This document shows, in pieces, positions 42,930 to 51,444 of a stretch of 64,000 nt of DNA. Each line of letters starts with the position of its first letter. Position 1 is the stretch's first letter. The translations under genes and the position numbers were made by a program. Origin of the DNA: Rhodobacter capsulatus. Its GTDB lineage: Bacteria > Pseudomonadota > Alphaproteobacteria > Rhodobacterales > Rhodobacteraceae. The stretch covers positions 1 to 64,000 of the forward strand of contig NZ_QKZO01000001.1 in assembly GCF_003254295.1 (NCBI RefSeq), in the 5' to 3' direction. The notes below the pieces were generated by a model. The model worked only from the letters and a program-made list of their open reading frames with translations. It was not told the DNA's origin and did not search any database.

Positions 42930-44213
42930 ATGACCGACCAGGCCTTTGACACGCTGCAAATCCATGCGGGCGCCGAGCCCGATCCCGCGACCGGCGCGCG
43001 GCAGGTGCCGATCTACCAGACCACGGCTTACGTGTTCAAGGATGCCGACCATGCGGCGCGGCTCTTCAACCTGCAGGAAGTCGGCTACATCTATTCGCGC
43101 CTGACCAACCCGACCGTTTCGGCGCTGGCGGCACGCGTCGCGGCGCTCGAAGGCGGCGTGGGGGCGGTCTGCTGTTCCTCGGGCCATGCGGCGCAGATCA
43201 TGGCGCTGTTTCCGCTGATGGGGCCGGGGCTGAACATCGTCGCCTCGACCCGGCTCTACGGCGGCACGATCACCCAATTCGCCCAGACGATCAAACGCTT
43301 CGGCTGGTCCTGCAGCTTCGTCGATTTCGACGATCTGGCGGCGCTGGAAGCGGCGGTCGACGACAACACCCGGGCGATCTTTTGCGAATCGATCTCGAAC
43401 CCGGGCGGCTACATCACCGACCTGCCCGCCGTCGCCGCCGTGGCGAACAAGGTCGGCCTGCCGCTCATCGTCGACAACACGCTGGCCTCGCCCTACCTGT
43501 GCCGCCCGATCGAGCATGGCGCGACGATCGTGGTCCATTCCGCCACGAAATACCTGACCGGCAACGGCACGGTGACGGGCGGGGTGATCATCGATTCGGG
43601 CAAGTTCGACTGGTCGGCCAGCGGCAAGTTCCCCAGCCTTTCGGCGCCCGAACCGGCCTATCACGGGCTGAAATTCCACGAAGCGCTGGGGCCGATGGCC
43701 TATACCTTCCATTCGATCGCCGTCGGGTTGCGCGATCTGGGCATGACGATGAACCCGCAGGGCGCGCATTACACGCTGATGGGGATCGAGACGCTCAGCC
43801 TGCGGATGGACAAGCATGTCGCCAATGCGAAGACCGTGGCGGAATGGCTGGCGAACGACCCGCGCATCGACTTCGTCACCTGGGCCGGGCTGCCCTCCTC
43901 GCCCTGGCACGAACGCGCCAACCGGCTTTGCCCGAAGGGAGCGGGGGCGCTCTTTACCGTCGCGGTCAAGGGCGGCTATGAGGCCTGCGTGAAATTGGTC
44001 AACAATCTCAAGCTGTTCAGCCATGTGGCGAACCTTGGCGACGCGCGCTCGCTGATCATCCATTCGGCCTCGACCACGCACCGCCAGCTGACCGAGGAAC
44101 AGCAGATCAAGGCGGGGGCGGCGCCCAATGTGGTGCGGCTCTCGATCGGCATCGAGAATGCCGCCGATCTGATCGCCGATCTCGATCAGGCCCTGGCCGC
44201 CGCCACCGCCTGA
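42930..44213 (+). CDS. metY: O-acetylhomoserine sulfhydrylase-type PLP enzyme
   Basis: This 427-residue enzyme belongs to the Cys/Met metabolism PLP family. It starts FDTLQIHAGAEPDPATGARQVPIYQTTAYVF in pieces, has YSRLTNPTVSALAARVAALEGG, and the PLP lysine in VHSATKYLTGNGTVTGG. The C-terminal QLTEEQQIKAGAAPNVVRLSIGIE is typical of O-acetylhomoserine (thiol)-lyase, which makes homocysteine or methionine from O-acetylhomoserine. The length, above 420, fits MetY rather than MetB/MetC. The start follows GGGAGACCCCG. A perfect terminator is 12 bp downstream, so it is a single-gene unit. Confidence 0.9.
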   Translation: MTDQAFDTLQIHAGAEPDPATGARQVPIYQTTAYVFKDADHAARLFNLQEVGYIYSRLTNPTVSALAARVAALEGGVGAVCCSSGHAAQIMALFPLMGPGLNIVASTRLYGGTITQFAQTIKRFGWSCSFVDFDDLAALEAAVDDNTRAIFCESISNPGGYITDLPAVAAVANKVGLPLIVDNTLASPYLCRPIEHGATIVVHSATKYLTGNGTVTGGVIIDSGKFDWSASGKFPSLSAPEPAYHGLKFHEALGPMAYTFHSIAVGLRDLGMTMNPQGAHYTLMGIETLSLRMDKHVANAKTVAEWLANDPRIDFVTWAGLPSSPWHERANRLCPKGAGALFTVAVKGGYEACVKLVNNLKLFSHVANLGDARSLIIHSASTTHRQLTEEQQIKAGAAPNVVRLSIGIENAADLIADLDQALAAATA

Positions 44214-44224
44214 GGCCTGCAGCG

Positions 44225-44258
44225 AAAAGCCGCCCTCACTTTCCGGTGGGCGGCTTTT
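44225..44258. terminator. Terminator after metY
   Basis: AAAAGCCGCCC (44225-44235) pairs perfectly with GGGCGGCTTTT (44248-44258), giving a bidirectional intrinsic terminator. Confidence 0.9.
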
Positions 44259-44379
44259 CATGCGCGGTTTTCTGCTTTACCTAGCTTTCAGCGCTGCGGC
44301 GCCGGTATCGGCGCCCCTTTCCCTGTGTTACTGCTGCGGCGCGTCCTGACGCGCCCTGCCCCTGTGTTGAAGCCAAGGC

Positions 44380-47300
44380 ATGAAACCCAACTTCGCCCTC
44401 AATCTCTCGCATGACGGTATCGGATTGCTTCACCGCGGCAAGAGCGGCTGGGAGCGGGTGGGCGAGGTGGCGCTGGACGCCCCCGATTTCGGCGAGCGGC
44501 TGACCGCGCTGCGCCGCGCCGCGAAGACGCGCGCCCCCGAGGGCGTGACCACGAAGATCGTCGTGCCCGCCTCGCAGATCCTTTACACCGAAATCACCGC
44601 CCCCGGGCCGCAATCCGCCGTGCGGCGTCGGCAGATCGCCGATGCGCTGGAGGGGATGACGCCCTATGCGGTGCCGGATCTGATCTTCGACTGGTGCGGT
44701 CAGGGCGAGGTGGTGCAGGTCGCCGTCGTCGCGCGTGAAACGCTCGCCGAGGCCGAGGCCTTTGCCGATGATTGCGGCTTCTTCCCGGTGTCCTTCGTGG
44801 CCGCCCCCGATCCGGCGCAATTCGCGGGCGAGCCCTGGTTCGGCATCACCACCACCGCCCCCGCGCATCTGCCGCAGGGCGGCCGCATCGAACGCGACAC
44901 CGAGGCGCTGCCGCCGGATCTGCTGCGCGCCGCCGCGGCCCCCGCCGCGCCAGTCGCCGAGAAACCCGCGCCCGCGCCGGAAGCGCCCGCCGCGGTGGCC
45001 GCGCCGCCCGAACCGGCAGCAGAGCCCGCGCCGGTGGCAAAACCTGCACCGGAGGCAAAGCCCGCGCCCGTCGCAAAGCCCGAAGCTGTGACGCCCCCCA
45101 AAGCGGCGGCGCCGATCCCGGCCGAACCGGCACCAAGCCCGGCCGCCGAAACGCAACCGGCGCCGCAACCCGAACCGGCTGCCGCCACCACGCCGCCCGC
45201 GGACAAGCCCGCCGCGGAAGCTCCGGCTGCCGCGCCGAAACCGGCCAAGCCGCAGCCTGCCGAACCGCAAAAGCCTGCCGCGCCGCAAAAGCCTGCCGAA
45301 CCGGCGCCCTCCAAGCCGAAAGCGGCGGAACCGGCGCAGGCCGACCCGTCGCCCGCCGCGCCGAAGGCCAAGCCTGCCGACCCGCAAAAGCCCGAGGCCG
45401 CAGCGAAAGCGCCGCCGAAACCGCCCGCGCCCAAGGCCGAGGCCCCGATCGCGGCGCGCAAACCCGTCGATCTGCTGGCGGCGCTCGACGAGACGCAGCT
45501 GAGCGGCATCGACACGGTTCCGCCGCTGAAGATCGACATGCCCGAGCCCGCCGCGTCGCCGCGCCCGGGCGAGGCCGCCGGGGCTGCGGCCCGCAAGCCG
45601 CTGCCGGGCGCCGCCCGCCCCGGGGCTGCCGGTGCGGATCAGGACGACCCGAAACCCGCCCCGCGCAAGCCGCTCGTGGCCGAGACCGAGCGCCCCGTGG
45701 CCGTTCCTGTGCCCTCGGCTCCGACCGTGACAGCCAAGCAACCGCTGCCGACGCCGGACCGGCCCGACGCCGCGGCGACCGAGCCCCCCGTCCCGACCGA
45801 GCCCCCCGCCCCGACCGAACCCCTGCGCAAGATCGCCGAGGACGGGCGCCGTCTGGCGGCGCTTGGGGCCGCGGCGCTGGAAACGACCGCCAGCAAGGCG
45901 CTGGCCAAGGCGCGCGACCTGCGTCCGGGCCCCGGCACGGCCGAGCCCAAACCAGCCGGGGACAGGCCCGAGGCTGACAGGCCCGAGGCGGGGGCCGCCG
46001 AGACGCGGACCGTTTTCGGCACGCGCAAGACGCCCCGGATCGGCGGCAAGCCGAAGTACATGGGTCTGGCCCTGCTGGGCGGGCTGATCGCCTTTCTGGC
46101 CATTGCCGCGCTCTGGTCGAGCTTCCTGATCGAGCCGGATGCCCCGGCCCCGACCGATCCGATCGCCGCCGCGACGCCCGAAGCGGCCGCGCCCGCCGCG
46201 CCCGAAACACCCGCCCCGCAAGCGCATGCCGCGACGGTGCCCGCGATGCCGCCGCAAGACGGGACGCCCGAACCGGCGGCGCCCACCGCCACGCCCGCCC
46301 CCCAAACGCCCGCCCCCCAAACGCCCGTGCCGGAGGCCGGGGCGCCGTTGACGCTGCCCGCGCTGCCGACCCTGCCGCCGCTCTCCACGCCGCCTGCGGC
46401 AACCGCGACGACACCGGCACCGGCCGCCCCGCCGCCCGTGCCCGGCGCTCCGGCCGCGGCACAGGCGACGCCCAGCCGCGACGGCACGTTGACCGCCGAG
46501 GGCTTCACCCTGTTCGAGGGCACGCCGCCGTCGAAATCGAAACCGCGCCCCGCCTCGGTCAGCCGTGCCGCGACCCGCGCCGCCGCCGAAGCTGCCGCCG
46601 AAGCCGCGGCCCCGCCCGCCGATCCGGCGCTGAAAAACGCCCGGCCGAAAGCCCGCCCCGCCTCGGTGGCGGCGGCTGCGGCCAAGGCGGCCGAGACCCC
46701 GCCGCCCGCCGCCACACCGCCCGCCGCCACACCGGACGCCGCCGCGCCGACCGCCAGCCCCGACGACGGCGCGCTGCTGGCCCCCGGCCTCTCGCCCGAT
46801 CTGGCGCGGGTGCTGCGCCGGGCGCAACCGAAGGCACGCCCCGGCGCGGTCGAACGGACCGCCGCCGCCGCGCTTGCCGAGGAAGCCGCGGCGAAAGCCG
46901 CTGCCGAGGCGGCGCTTGCCGCCGAAACCGCCGCAGCGGAAGCCGGGCTGGCCTCCTCGCGCCGTCCGATGACGCGGCCGCGCAATTTCGACGCCTCGGT
47001 GCAAAGCGCGCTGGCCGCCGCCATCGCCGCGGAACCGCCGCCCCCGGCGCGGATCGCCGCGGTCGAGCCCGACCCCCTGCCCGTCGCGCCGCAAAAGCCG
47101 GTCCGCGCCAAGCCCTCGCCGCCGCCCGAACCGACGGTGGTTTCGGGTCCCGACATCGAGACCGGCGAGGTCGAATCCGCTGCCGTGGTCCCGCGCGGCC
47201 CCACCGCCGCCTCGGTCGCGCGCGAGGCGACGCAGAAGAACGCGCTGGATCTGAACAAGATCTCGCTGATCGGGCTTTATGGCACGCCCTCGAACCGGCG

Positions 47301-47451
47301 CGCGCTGGTGCGGATGCCGAACGGGCGGTTCTTCAAGCTGCAGGTCGGCGACCGGCTCGACGGCGGGCGCGTCACCGCGATCGGCGACAGCCAGATGACC
47401 TATCAGAAGGGCAACCGCCCGATCACGCTCAAGCTGCTCAAGGGCGGTTGA
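44380..47451 (+). CDS. Large Ala/Pro-rich membrane protein with GspL-like and GspC/PilP-like ends
   Basis: The N-terminal 185 residues resemble the cytoplasmic actin-like domain of GspL/PilM (LSHDGIGLLHRGKSGWERVG, VVPASQILYTEITAPGP, RRRQIADALEGMTPYAV). Residues about 186-545 are Ala/Pro/Lys-rich. One membrane helix (YMGLALLGGLIAFLAIAALW) is at about 560-580. More Ala/Pro-rich sequence follows, then a 75-residue end domain, KISLIGLYGTPSNRRALV and GRFFKLQVGDRLDGGRV, resembling the periplasmic HR domain of GspC or PilP. The topology, cytoplasm to periplasm, is consistent. No secretion or pilus genes are near. Length is 1023 residues. Confidence 0.6.
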   Translation: MKPNFALNLSHDGIGLLHRGKSGWERVGEVALDAPDFGERLTALRRAAKTRAPEGVTTKIVVPASQILYTEITAPGPQSAVRRRQIADALEGMTPYAVPDLIFDWCGQGEVVQVAVVARETLAEAEAFADDCGFFPVSFVAAPDPAQFAGEPWFGITTTAPAHLPQGGRIERDTEALPPDLLRAAAAPAAPVAEKPAPAPEAPAAVAAPPEPAAEPAPVAKPAPEAKPAPVAKPEAVTPPKAAAPIPAEPAPSPAAETQPAPQPEPAAATTPPADKPAAEAPAAAPKPAKPQPAEPQKPAAPQKPAEPAPSKPKAAEPAQADPSPAAPKAKPADPQKPEAAAKAPPKPPAPKAEAPIAARKPVDLLAALDETQLSGIDTVPPLKIDMPEPAASPRPGEAAGAAARKPLPGAARPGAAGADQDDPKPAPRKPLVAETERPVAVPVPSAPTVTAKQPLPTPDRPDAAATEPPVPTEPPAPTEPLRKIAEDGRRLAALGAAALETTASKALAKARDLRPGPGTAEPKPAGDRPEADRPEAGAAETRTVFGTRKTPRIGGKPKYMGLALLGGLIAFLAIAALWSSFLIEPDAPAPTDPIAAATPEAAAPAAPETPAPQAHAATVPAMPPQDGTPEPAAPTATPAPQTPAPQTPVPEAGAPLTLPALPTLPPLSTPPAATATTPAPAAPPPVPGAPAAAQATPSRDGTLTAEGFTLFEGTPPSKSKPRPASVSRAATRAAAEAAAEAAAPPADPALKNARPKARPASVAAAAAKAAETPPPAATPPAATPDAAAPTASPDDGALLAPGLSPDLARVLRRAQPKARPGAVERTAAAALAEEAAAKAAAEAALAAETAAAEAGLASSRRPMTRPRNFDASVQSALAAAIAAEPPPPARIAAVEPDPLPVAPQKPVRAKPSPPPEPTVVSGPDIETGEVESAAVVPRGPTAASVAREATQKNALDLNKISLIGLYGTPSNRRALVRMPNGRFFKLQVGDRLDGGRVTAIGDSQMTYQKGNRPITLKLLKGG

Positions 47452-47598
47452 GCCGTTCACATCCGGTAACAGGGCTGAAACCTCGGGCTTTTGCGCTTGG
47501 CGCAAAGGCCCTTTCTGGTTAGGGTCGCGCCATCCCCCGCGTTTGACGCCGTGCCGCCGCTGCCCCGCAGCCGGGCGCCCTTCTGTGAATGGAATTGC

Positions 47599-49494
47599 AT
47601 GGAAAGCTTTCTGCTCCAGGCCACTCTGTATCTTGTCGCCATGGTCGTGGCGGTGCCGCTGGCGACGCGGGCGGGGCTGGGCTCGGTGCTGGGCTATCTG
47701 ATCGCCGGGGTCTGCATCGGGCCGGTGCTGGGGCTGGCGCAGGGCGAGGCGCATGATCTGCAGCATTTCGCCGAATTCGGCGTGGTGATGATGCTGTTCC
47801 TGATCGGGCTCGAACTCGACCCGAAGGCGCTGTGGTCGATGCGCGACAAGCTTCTGGGCCTTGGCGGGTTGCAGGTGCTGATCACCACGACGGCGGTGGC
47901 GCTGGCGGCGCTGGCGGTGGGGCAGCCGCCACGGGCGGCGATCGCGCTGGGGGCGATCCTGTCGCTCTCCTCGACCGCGATCGTGGTGCAGATGCTGACC
48001 GAAAAGCGGCTGATGCAGACGGCGGGCGGGCGGTCGGCCTTTGCGGTGCTGCTCACGCAGGATATCGCGGTGATCCCGATGCTGGCGCTGTTGCCGCTGC
48101 TCGCCCTGCCCGGCGCGCGGGAACTCGCCCGGGCCGAGGCCTCGGGCCATGGCGCGGCGGCCTTCCTCCATGCGCTGCCCGCCTGGGGGCTGACGCTGGT
48201 GACGCTGGCCGCCGTCGTGCTGGTGGTGGGGATCGGGCATTTCCTGGTGCAGCCGCTGTTTCGCTTCGTGCAGGGCTCGAAGCTGCGCGAGATCCATACC
48301 GCCGTCGCGCTGATGCTGGTCGTCGGCATCGCCTCGCTGATGAATCTGGTCGGGCTGTCGCCGGCGCTGGGGACCTTTCTGGCGGGCGTGGTGCTGGCGG
48401 ATTCCGAATTCAAGCATGAACTCGAAAGCAGCCTCGAGCCGTTCAAGGGCCTGTTGATGGGGCTTTTCTTCATCGCCGTCGGCGCGGGGATCGATCTGGA
48501 CGTGCTTTACGCCGGGCCGCTGAAGATCGCCGGGCTGGTGCTGGCGCTGGTGCTGGTGAAATCGGCGGTGCTTTACGGGCTGGCCCGGCTCTTCGGGCTA
48601 TGGGGCACGGACCGCTGGCTGTTCACCTTTGGCCTGGCGCAGGCGGGGGAATTCTCGCTGGTGCTGGTGTCCTTTGCCACGATGCAGCGGATCCTGCCGC
48701 AGCCGGTGGCGGAAAAGGTGCTGCTGGTGATCGCACTCTCGATGCTGCTCTCGCCGATGCTGTTTTTGCTGCATGAACGGTTGGCGCGGCGGCTGAAACC
48801 GGCCGCGACGCGTCCCGCCCCCGACCAGATCGACGAGGAACAGCCGATCATCATCGCGGGCGCCGGGCGCTTTGGCCAGGTGGTGAACCGGATGGTGACG
48901 ATGTCGGGCTTTCGCACCACGGTTCTCGATGCCGATCTGAAGACGGTGCAGATGCTGCGCACCTTCGGCTTCAAGGCCTGGTATGGCGATCCGGCGCAGC
49001 CGCAGCTGCTGGCGGCGGCGGGGCTCTCGCGCGCCCGGGTTCTGGTGGCGGCGCTCGATGACAAGGAGGCGACGAACCGGCTGGTGGCCTATGCCCGCAA
49101 GGCGCGGCCCGACCTGCATATCATCGCCCGTGCCCGCGACCGCTATCACGTCTATGATCTTTACGCCGCGGGCGCCGATGACATCGTGCGCGAGATGTTC
49201 GACAGTTCCTGCCGGGCGGCGCGCTATGTGCTGGAAAACGTGGGCCTGAGCGAATTCGAGGCGCATGAGCTGGAACGGCTGTTCTGGAAGCTCGACCGTT
49301 CGGCGGTGCGCGATCTGGCCGAGGTCTGGAAACCCGGGCTCGAGCCCGAGAAGAACGCCGAATATGTCGAACGCACCAAGGCGCTGAACACCGAATTCGA
49401 GGCGCAGATGCTGGCGCATTTCACCGAGCGGCGGCGGCAGTCCGACGCGCAGGGCAAGGCGCCACAGGACCGCGACGTGATCGAGGAGGGCTGA
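47599..49494 (+). CDS. CPA2 cation:proton antiporter with TrkA-N domain (KefB/C-like)
   Basis: This 631-residue membrane protein exchanges K+ or Na+ for protons. The first 400 residues hold about 12 helices with GLGSVLGYLIAGVCIGPVLG, MMLFLIGLELDPKALW and LSSTAIVVQML. A cytoplasmic Rossmann domain (IIIAGAGRFGQVVNRMVTMS) follows and probably binds NAD(H). An acidic/basic C-terminal helix closes it. The frame extends upstream to 47491, but ATG 47599 begins at the first helix. In KefB/C the Rossmann domain is gated by glutathione; no ancillary KefG gene is adjacent, so glutathione control is unproven. Confidence 0.88.
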   Translation: MESFLLQATLYLVAMVVAVPLATRAGLGSVLGYLIAGVCIGPVLGLAQGEAHDLQHFAEFGVVMMLFLIGLELDPKALWSMRDKLLGLGGLQVLITTTAVALAALAVGQPPRAAIALGAILSLSSTAIVVQMLTEKRLMQTAGGRSAFAVLLTQDIAVIPMLALLPLLALPGARELARAEASGHGAAAFLHALPAWGLTLVTLAAVVLVVGIGHFLVQPLFRFVQGSKLREIHTAVALMLVVGIASLMNLVGLSPALGTFLAGVVLADSEFKHELESSLEPFKGLLMGLFFIAVGAGIDLDVLYAGPLKIAGLVLALVLVKSAVLYGLARLFGLWGTDRWLFTFGLAQAGEFSLVLVSFATMQRILPQPVAEKVLLVIALSMLLSPMLFLLHERLARRLKPAATRPAPDQIDEEQPIIIAGAGRFGQVVNRMVTMSGFRTTVLDADLKTVQMLRTFGFKAWYGDPAQPQLLAAAGLSRARVLVAALDDKEATNRLVAYARKARPDLHIIARARDRYHVYDLYAAGADDIVREMFDSSCRAARYVLENVGLSEFEAHELERLFWKLDRSAVRDLAEVWKPGLEPEKNAEYVERTKALNTEFEAQMLAHFTERRRQSDAQGKAPQDRDVIEEG

Positions 49495-49532
49495 GCCCCC
49501 TGCCCCGTCCCACCTGTGCGCCCCCCCAAATG

Positions 49533-49560
49533 AAAACGGGCCCCCGCGGGGACCCGTTTT
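49533..49560. terminator. Bidirectional terminator between antiporter and carD
   Basis: AAAACGGG plus GGCCCCC on one side and GGGGACCCGTTTT on the other form a stem with A and T runs at its ends. It lies between the convergent antiporter and carD genes, 39 bp from one stop and 19 bp from the other. Confidence 0.88.
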
Positions 49561-49578
49561 CTGCTGTACCGTCAAGGA

Positions 49579-50088
49579 TCAGGCGGCGCGGCCGACCAGA
49601 ACCTCATCGACCTTTTTCGCGGCCCCGGCTTCGTCGGTGCCCGAGACGGCCGCCACTTCGCGGGTCAGCCGCTCCAGCGCGGCTTCGTAAAGCTGACGTT
49701 CGGAATAGGATTGTTCGCGCTGATCATCGGCGCGGTGCAGGTCGCGCACCACCTCGGCGATCGACAGAAGGTCGCCCGAATTGATCTTCTGCTCGTATTC
49801 CTGGGCCCGGCGCGACCACATCGCCCGCTTGACCTTGGCCTTGCCCTTCAGGGTTTCCAGCGCCTTGGACACGACATCGGGGCTCGACAATCCGCGCATG
49901 CCGATATCCACCGCCTTGTGGGTGGGAACGCGGAGCGTCATCTTGTCCTTTTCGAACGAGATCACGAACAGTTCCAGCCGCAGACCGGCGATTTCCTGTT
50001 CCTCGATCGAGATGATCTTGCCGACGCCATGAGCCGGATACACAACGAAATCGTCCGGACGGAATTCGGTCTTCTTCATTTTGGTCAT
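49579..50088 (-). CDS. carD: CarD family transcriptional regulator
   Basis: This 169-residue protein has an N-terminal RNA-polymerase-interaction Tudor-like domain (FRPDDFVVYPAHGVGKIISIEE, LELFVISFEKDKMTLRVPTHKA). The C-terminal helical DNA-binding domain has KRAMWSRRAQEYEQKINSGDLLSIAEVVRDL. CarD binds RNA polymerase at promoters and alters open-complex stability, with effects on rRNA and stress genes. The start at ATG 50088 or at the next ATG (MKK) is uncertain. Upstream lies an 8-codon leader ORF and a hairpin. Confidence 0.93.
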   Translation of the reverse strand: MTKMKKTEFRPDDFVVYPAHGVGKIISIEEQEIAGLRLELFVISFEKDKMTLRVPTHKAVDIGMRGLSSPDVVSKALETLKGKAKVKRAMWSRRAQEYEQKINSGDLLSIAEVVRDLHRADDQREQSYSERQLYEAALERLTREVAAVSGTDEAGAAKKVDEVLVGRAA

Positions 50089-50124
50089 TCAGTCGCTTCC
50101 TTGCACCCGGTTACGGCCCCACCA

Positions 50125-50161
50125 CAAAAATAGACTCACGCAGCACGGAATGCGCTGCGAG
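50125..50161 (-). promoter_or_regulatory. Hairpin in the carD leader
   Basis: On the minus strand CGCAGC (50159-50154) and GCTGCG (50144-50139) form a 6-bp stem around GCATTCCGT. TTTTT occurs at 50129-50125, nine bases after the stem. It could be a weak attenuator or a ribosome-access hairpin. It lies between the leader ORF and carD. Confidence 0.4.
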
Positions 50162-50188
50162 GCCTGATTTTTCGCGAAAGAAGCCCCG

Positions 50189-50215
50189 TCAGACGAGCAG
50201 TTCTGGGCGGGGCAT
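50189..50215 (-). CDS. Putative 8-residue leader peptide of carD
   Basis: On the minus strand AAAGGAG (50230-50224) is followed 8 nt later by ATG at 50215. The frame reads MPRPELLV and stops at TGA (50191-50189), 100 nt before carD. The ribosome-binding site is among the best in the window. A possible -10 element (TATAAA) lies about 14 nt upstream, so the peptide would sit at the very 5' end of the transcript. Position suggests a leader ORF that senses translation and controls the hairpin or carD. No homologous leader is known to me. Confidence 0.45.
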   Translation of the reverse strand: MPRPELLV

Positions 50216-50465
50216 GGGGCGTTCTCCTTTGTAACGACTTTATAGCATAAAAATCAGCCGATTCATAGCTTCGCGCAGGGGAACATGCGCGTGAACGGCC
50301 GGAATTTGAGGAAAAATTCAGGTTTTGCCTTAATCTTGCGGCCCGCCGCGCAGCGACGAATCCGCGCAGGCGAGCTCGCCGCGCCATCGGGACCGGAAAC
50401 CCGGTCACCGGGGCGACTCGACAGGGCAGGACGCGGCTGCGCGCCCCGGCCCGAAAGCGCCGCGA
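50216..50465 (-). promoter_or_regulatory. carD promoter region
   Basis: This 250-bp stretch holds no supported gene. On the minus strand TATGCT (50249-50244) and TATAAA (50244-50239) are candidate -10 elements for carD; no good -35 is seen. The part nearer fdxA is GC-rich and carries no clear intrinsic terminator for it. Confidence 0.35.
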
Positions 50466-50804
50466 TCAGTCGCCGGTGCCGGGATTGGGCGAGAAGTATT
50501 TCTCGCGCTTGCCGGTCTCGCCGTCGCGCTCCTTGTGATCCGGCAGCGGGTCTTTCTTGATCGTGATCACCGGCCATTGTTGGGCATAGGTGCGGTTGAA
50601 CTCGACCCAGTCCTCCATGCCCGGCTCGGTGTCCGGACGGATCGCGTCGGCCGGGCATTCCGGTTCGCAGACCCCGCAGTCGATGCATTCGTCGGGATGG
50701 ATCACCAGCGTGTTCTCGCCCTCGTAGAAGCAGTCCACCGGGCAGACTTCCACACAGTCGGTATATTTGCAGGCGATGCAGTTGTCGGTGACGACATAGG
50801 TCAT
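50466..50804 (-). CDS. fdxA: 7Fe ferredoxin (ferredoxin II)
   Basis: This 112-residue ferredoxin carries a [3Fe-4S] and a [4Fe-4S] cluster. By analogy with Azotobacter ferredoxin I, C9, C17 and C50 bind the 3Fe cluster, and C21, C40, C43 and C46 the 4Fe cluster ([14 protein letters not shown]). C12 and C25 are extra, as in that family. The C-terminal extension ([20 protein letters not shown]) is typical. Length and sequence match R. capsulatus ferredoxin II. ATG 50804 follows GGGGTTTCAAGA, a weak ribosome-binding site. Confidence 0.95.
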   Translation of the reverse strand: MTYVVTDNCIACKYTDCVEVCPVDCFYEGENTLVIHPDECIDCGVCEPECPADAIRPDTEPGMEDWVEFNRTYAQQWPVITIKKDPLPDHKERDGETGKREKYFSPNPGTGD

Positions 50805-50922
50805 TCTTGAAACCCCAATCTTTGGCGCAGGGATGTCCTAGCCCTCCGGGGGCGATCAATCAAGAGCAGGAGATATACAAAAACCGGGTGCGGCGAAGTG
50901 CCGGGGGGCGCGGGGCGCGTTG

Positions 50923-51133
50923 GATCGGGCGGAACAGGAAAGGCACCGCCTTTCCCCGCCCGCTTTGCAACCGATGCAACGGGACCGTTTCCCCAAGCAC
51001 ACCATAGGTCGGCGCCCGTCCCGGCGGGCGAGAAGCGCCCGCCATGGGCGGGGCGGGCGCTGGCCGAGGGCCTTTGGGCCCCCGGCGGTCGCGGGGCAAG
51101 TGTCCCGCATGACCTCGGCAATGGCCTCGGCCA
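50923..51133 (+). repeat. Three-hairpin intergenic element, copy C
   Basis: This best-preserved copy has hairpin 1 GGAAAGGC-ACC-GCCTTTCC (50937-50955), hairpin 2 GGCGGGCG-AGAAG-CGCCCGCC (51023-51043) and hairpin 3 GGGCC-TTTG-GGCCC (51068-51081). It ends GACCTCGGCAATGGCCTCGG at about 51130. It lies between the S4-protein gene (both on the minus strand with fdxA) and fdxA, adjacent to the S4 stop. Confidence 0.88.
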
Positions 51134-51144
51134 CGGCAAATCCG

Positions 51145-51441
51145 TCAGCCTTCCCCCGCCGCCTCGATCAGCTCATACAGCGTCGCGGCTTCCGGCGCGG
51201 GGCCGCGGCGGGTGCCACAGGCCAGGATGCGCAAGACCCGCACCTCTGCCCCCAGAACCAGCGTCAGCACGTCGCCCGGGCCGACCGCACGGCCCGGCTT
51301 TTCCAGCTTCTGCCCGTTCAGCCGCACCCGGCCCGCGGTGACCAGATCAACAGCCAAGGCGCGGCTCTTTGCGAACCGCGCCTGCCAGAGCCATTTGTCG
51401 ATGCGGATGCGCCCCGCCTCGGATGCGTTCGCGTCAGACAA
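51145..51441 (-). CDS. S4-domain RNA-binding protein (Hsp15-like)
   Basis: This 98-residue protein has an S4 RNA-binding domain: IRIDKWLWQARFAKSRALAVDLVTAGRVRLNGQ in parts, and VGPGDVLTLVLGAEVRVLRIL. This is the Hsp15 (HslR) type, which binds free 50S subunits carrying stalled nascent chains. The C-terminal tail (GTRRGPAPEAATLYELIEA) is also typical. It starts 3 bp after the helicase stop, so they share a transcript, linking two RNA-acting proteins. Confidence 0.9.
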   Translation of the reverse strand: MSDANASEAGRIRIDKWLWQARFAKSRALAVDLVTAGRVRLNGQKLEKPGRAVGPGDVLTLVLGAEVRVLRILACGTRRGPAPEAATLYELIEAAGEG

Positions 51442-51444
51442 GGA

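Noticed and set aside
44281-48417. 1378-codon minus-strand open frame
   Set aside because: It is antisense to the Ala/Pro-rich membrane protein and the antiporter. The translated product is Gly/Arg repeats produced by Ala/Pro codons read backwards.
50856-51134. Minus-strand ORF of about 92 codons within copy C, with look-alikes in copies A, B and D
   Set aside because: The four copies share parts of this frame (for example GGERRCLS-SAR), but small insertions and deletions shift it between copies while the hairpins and their covariation persist. It is better explained as structure than as protein.
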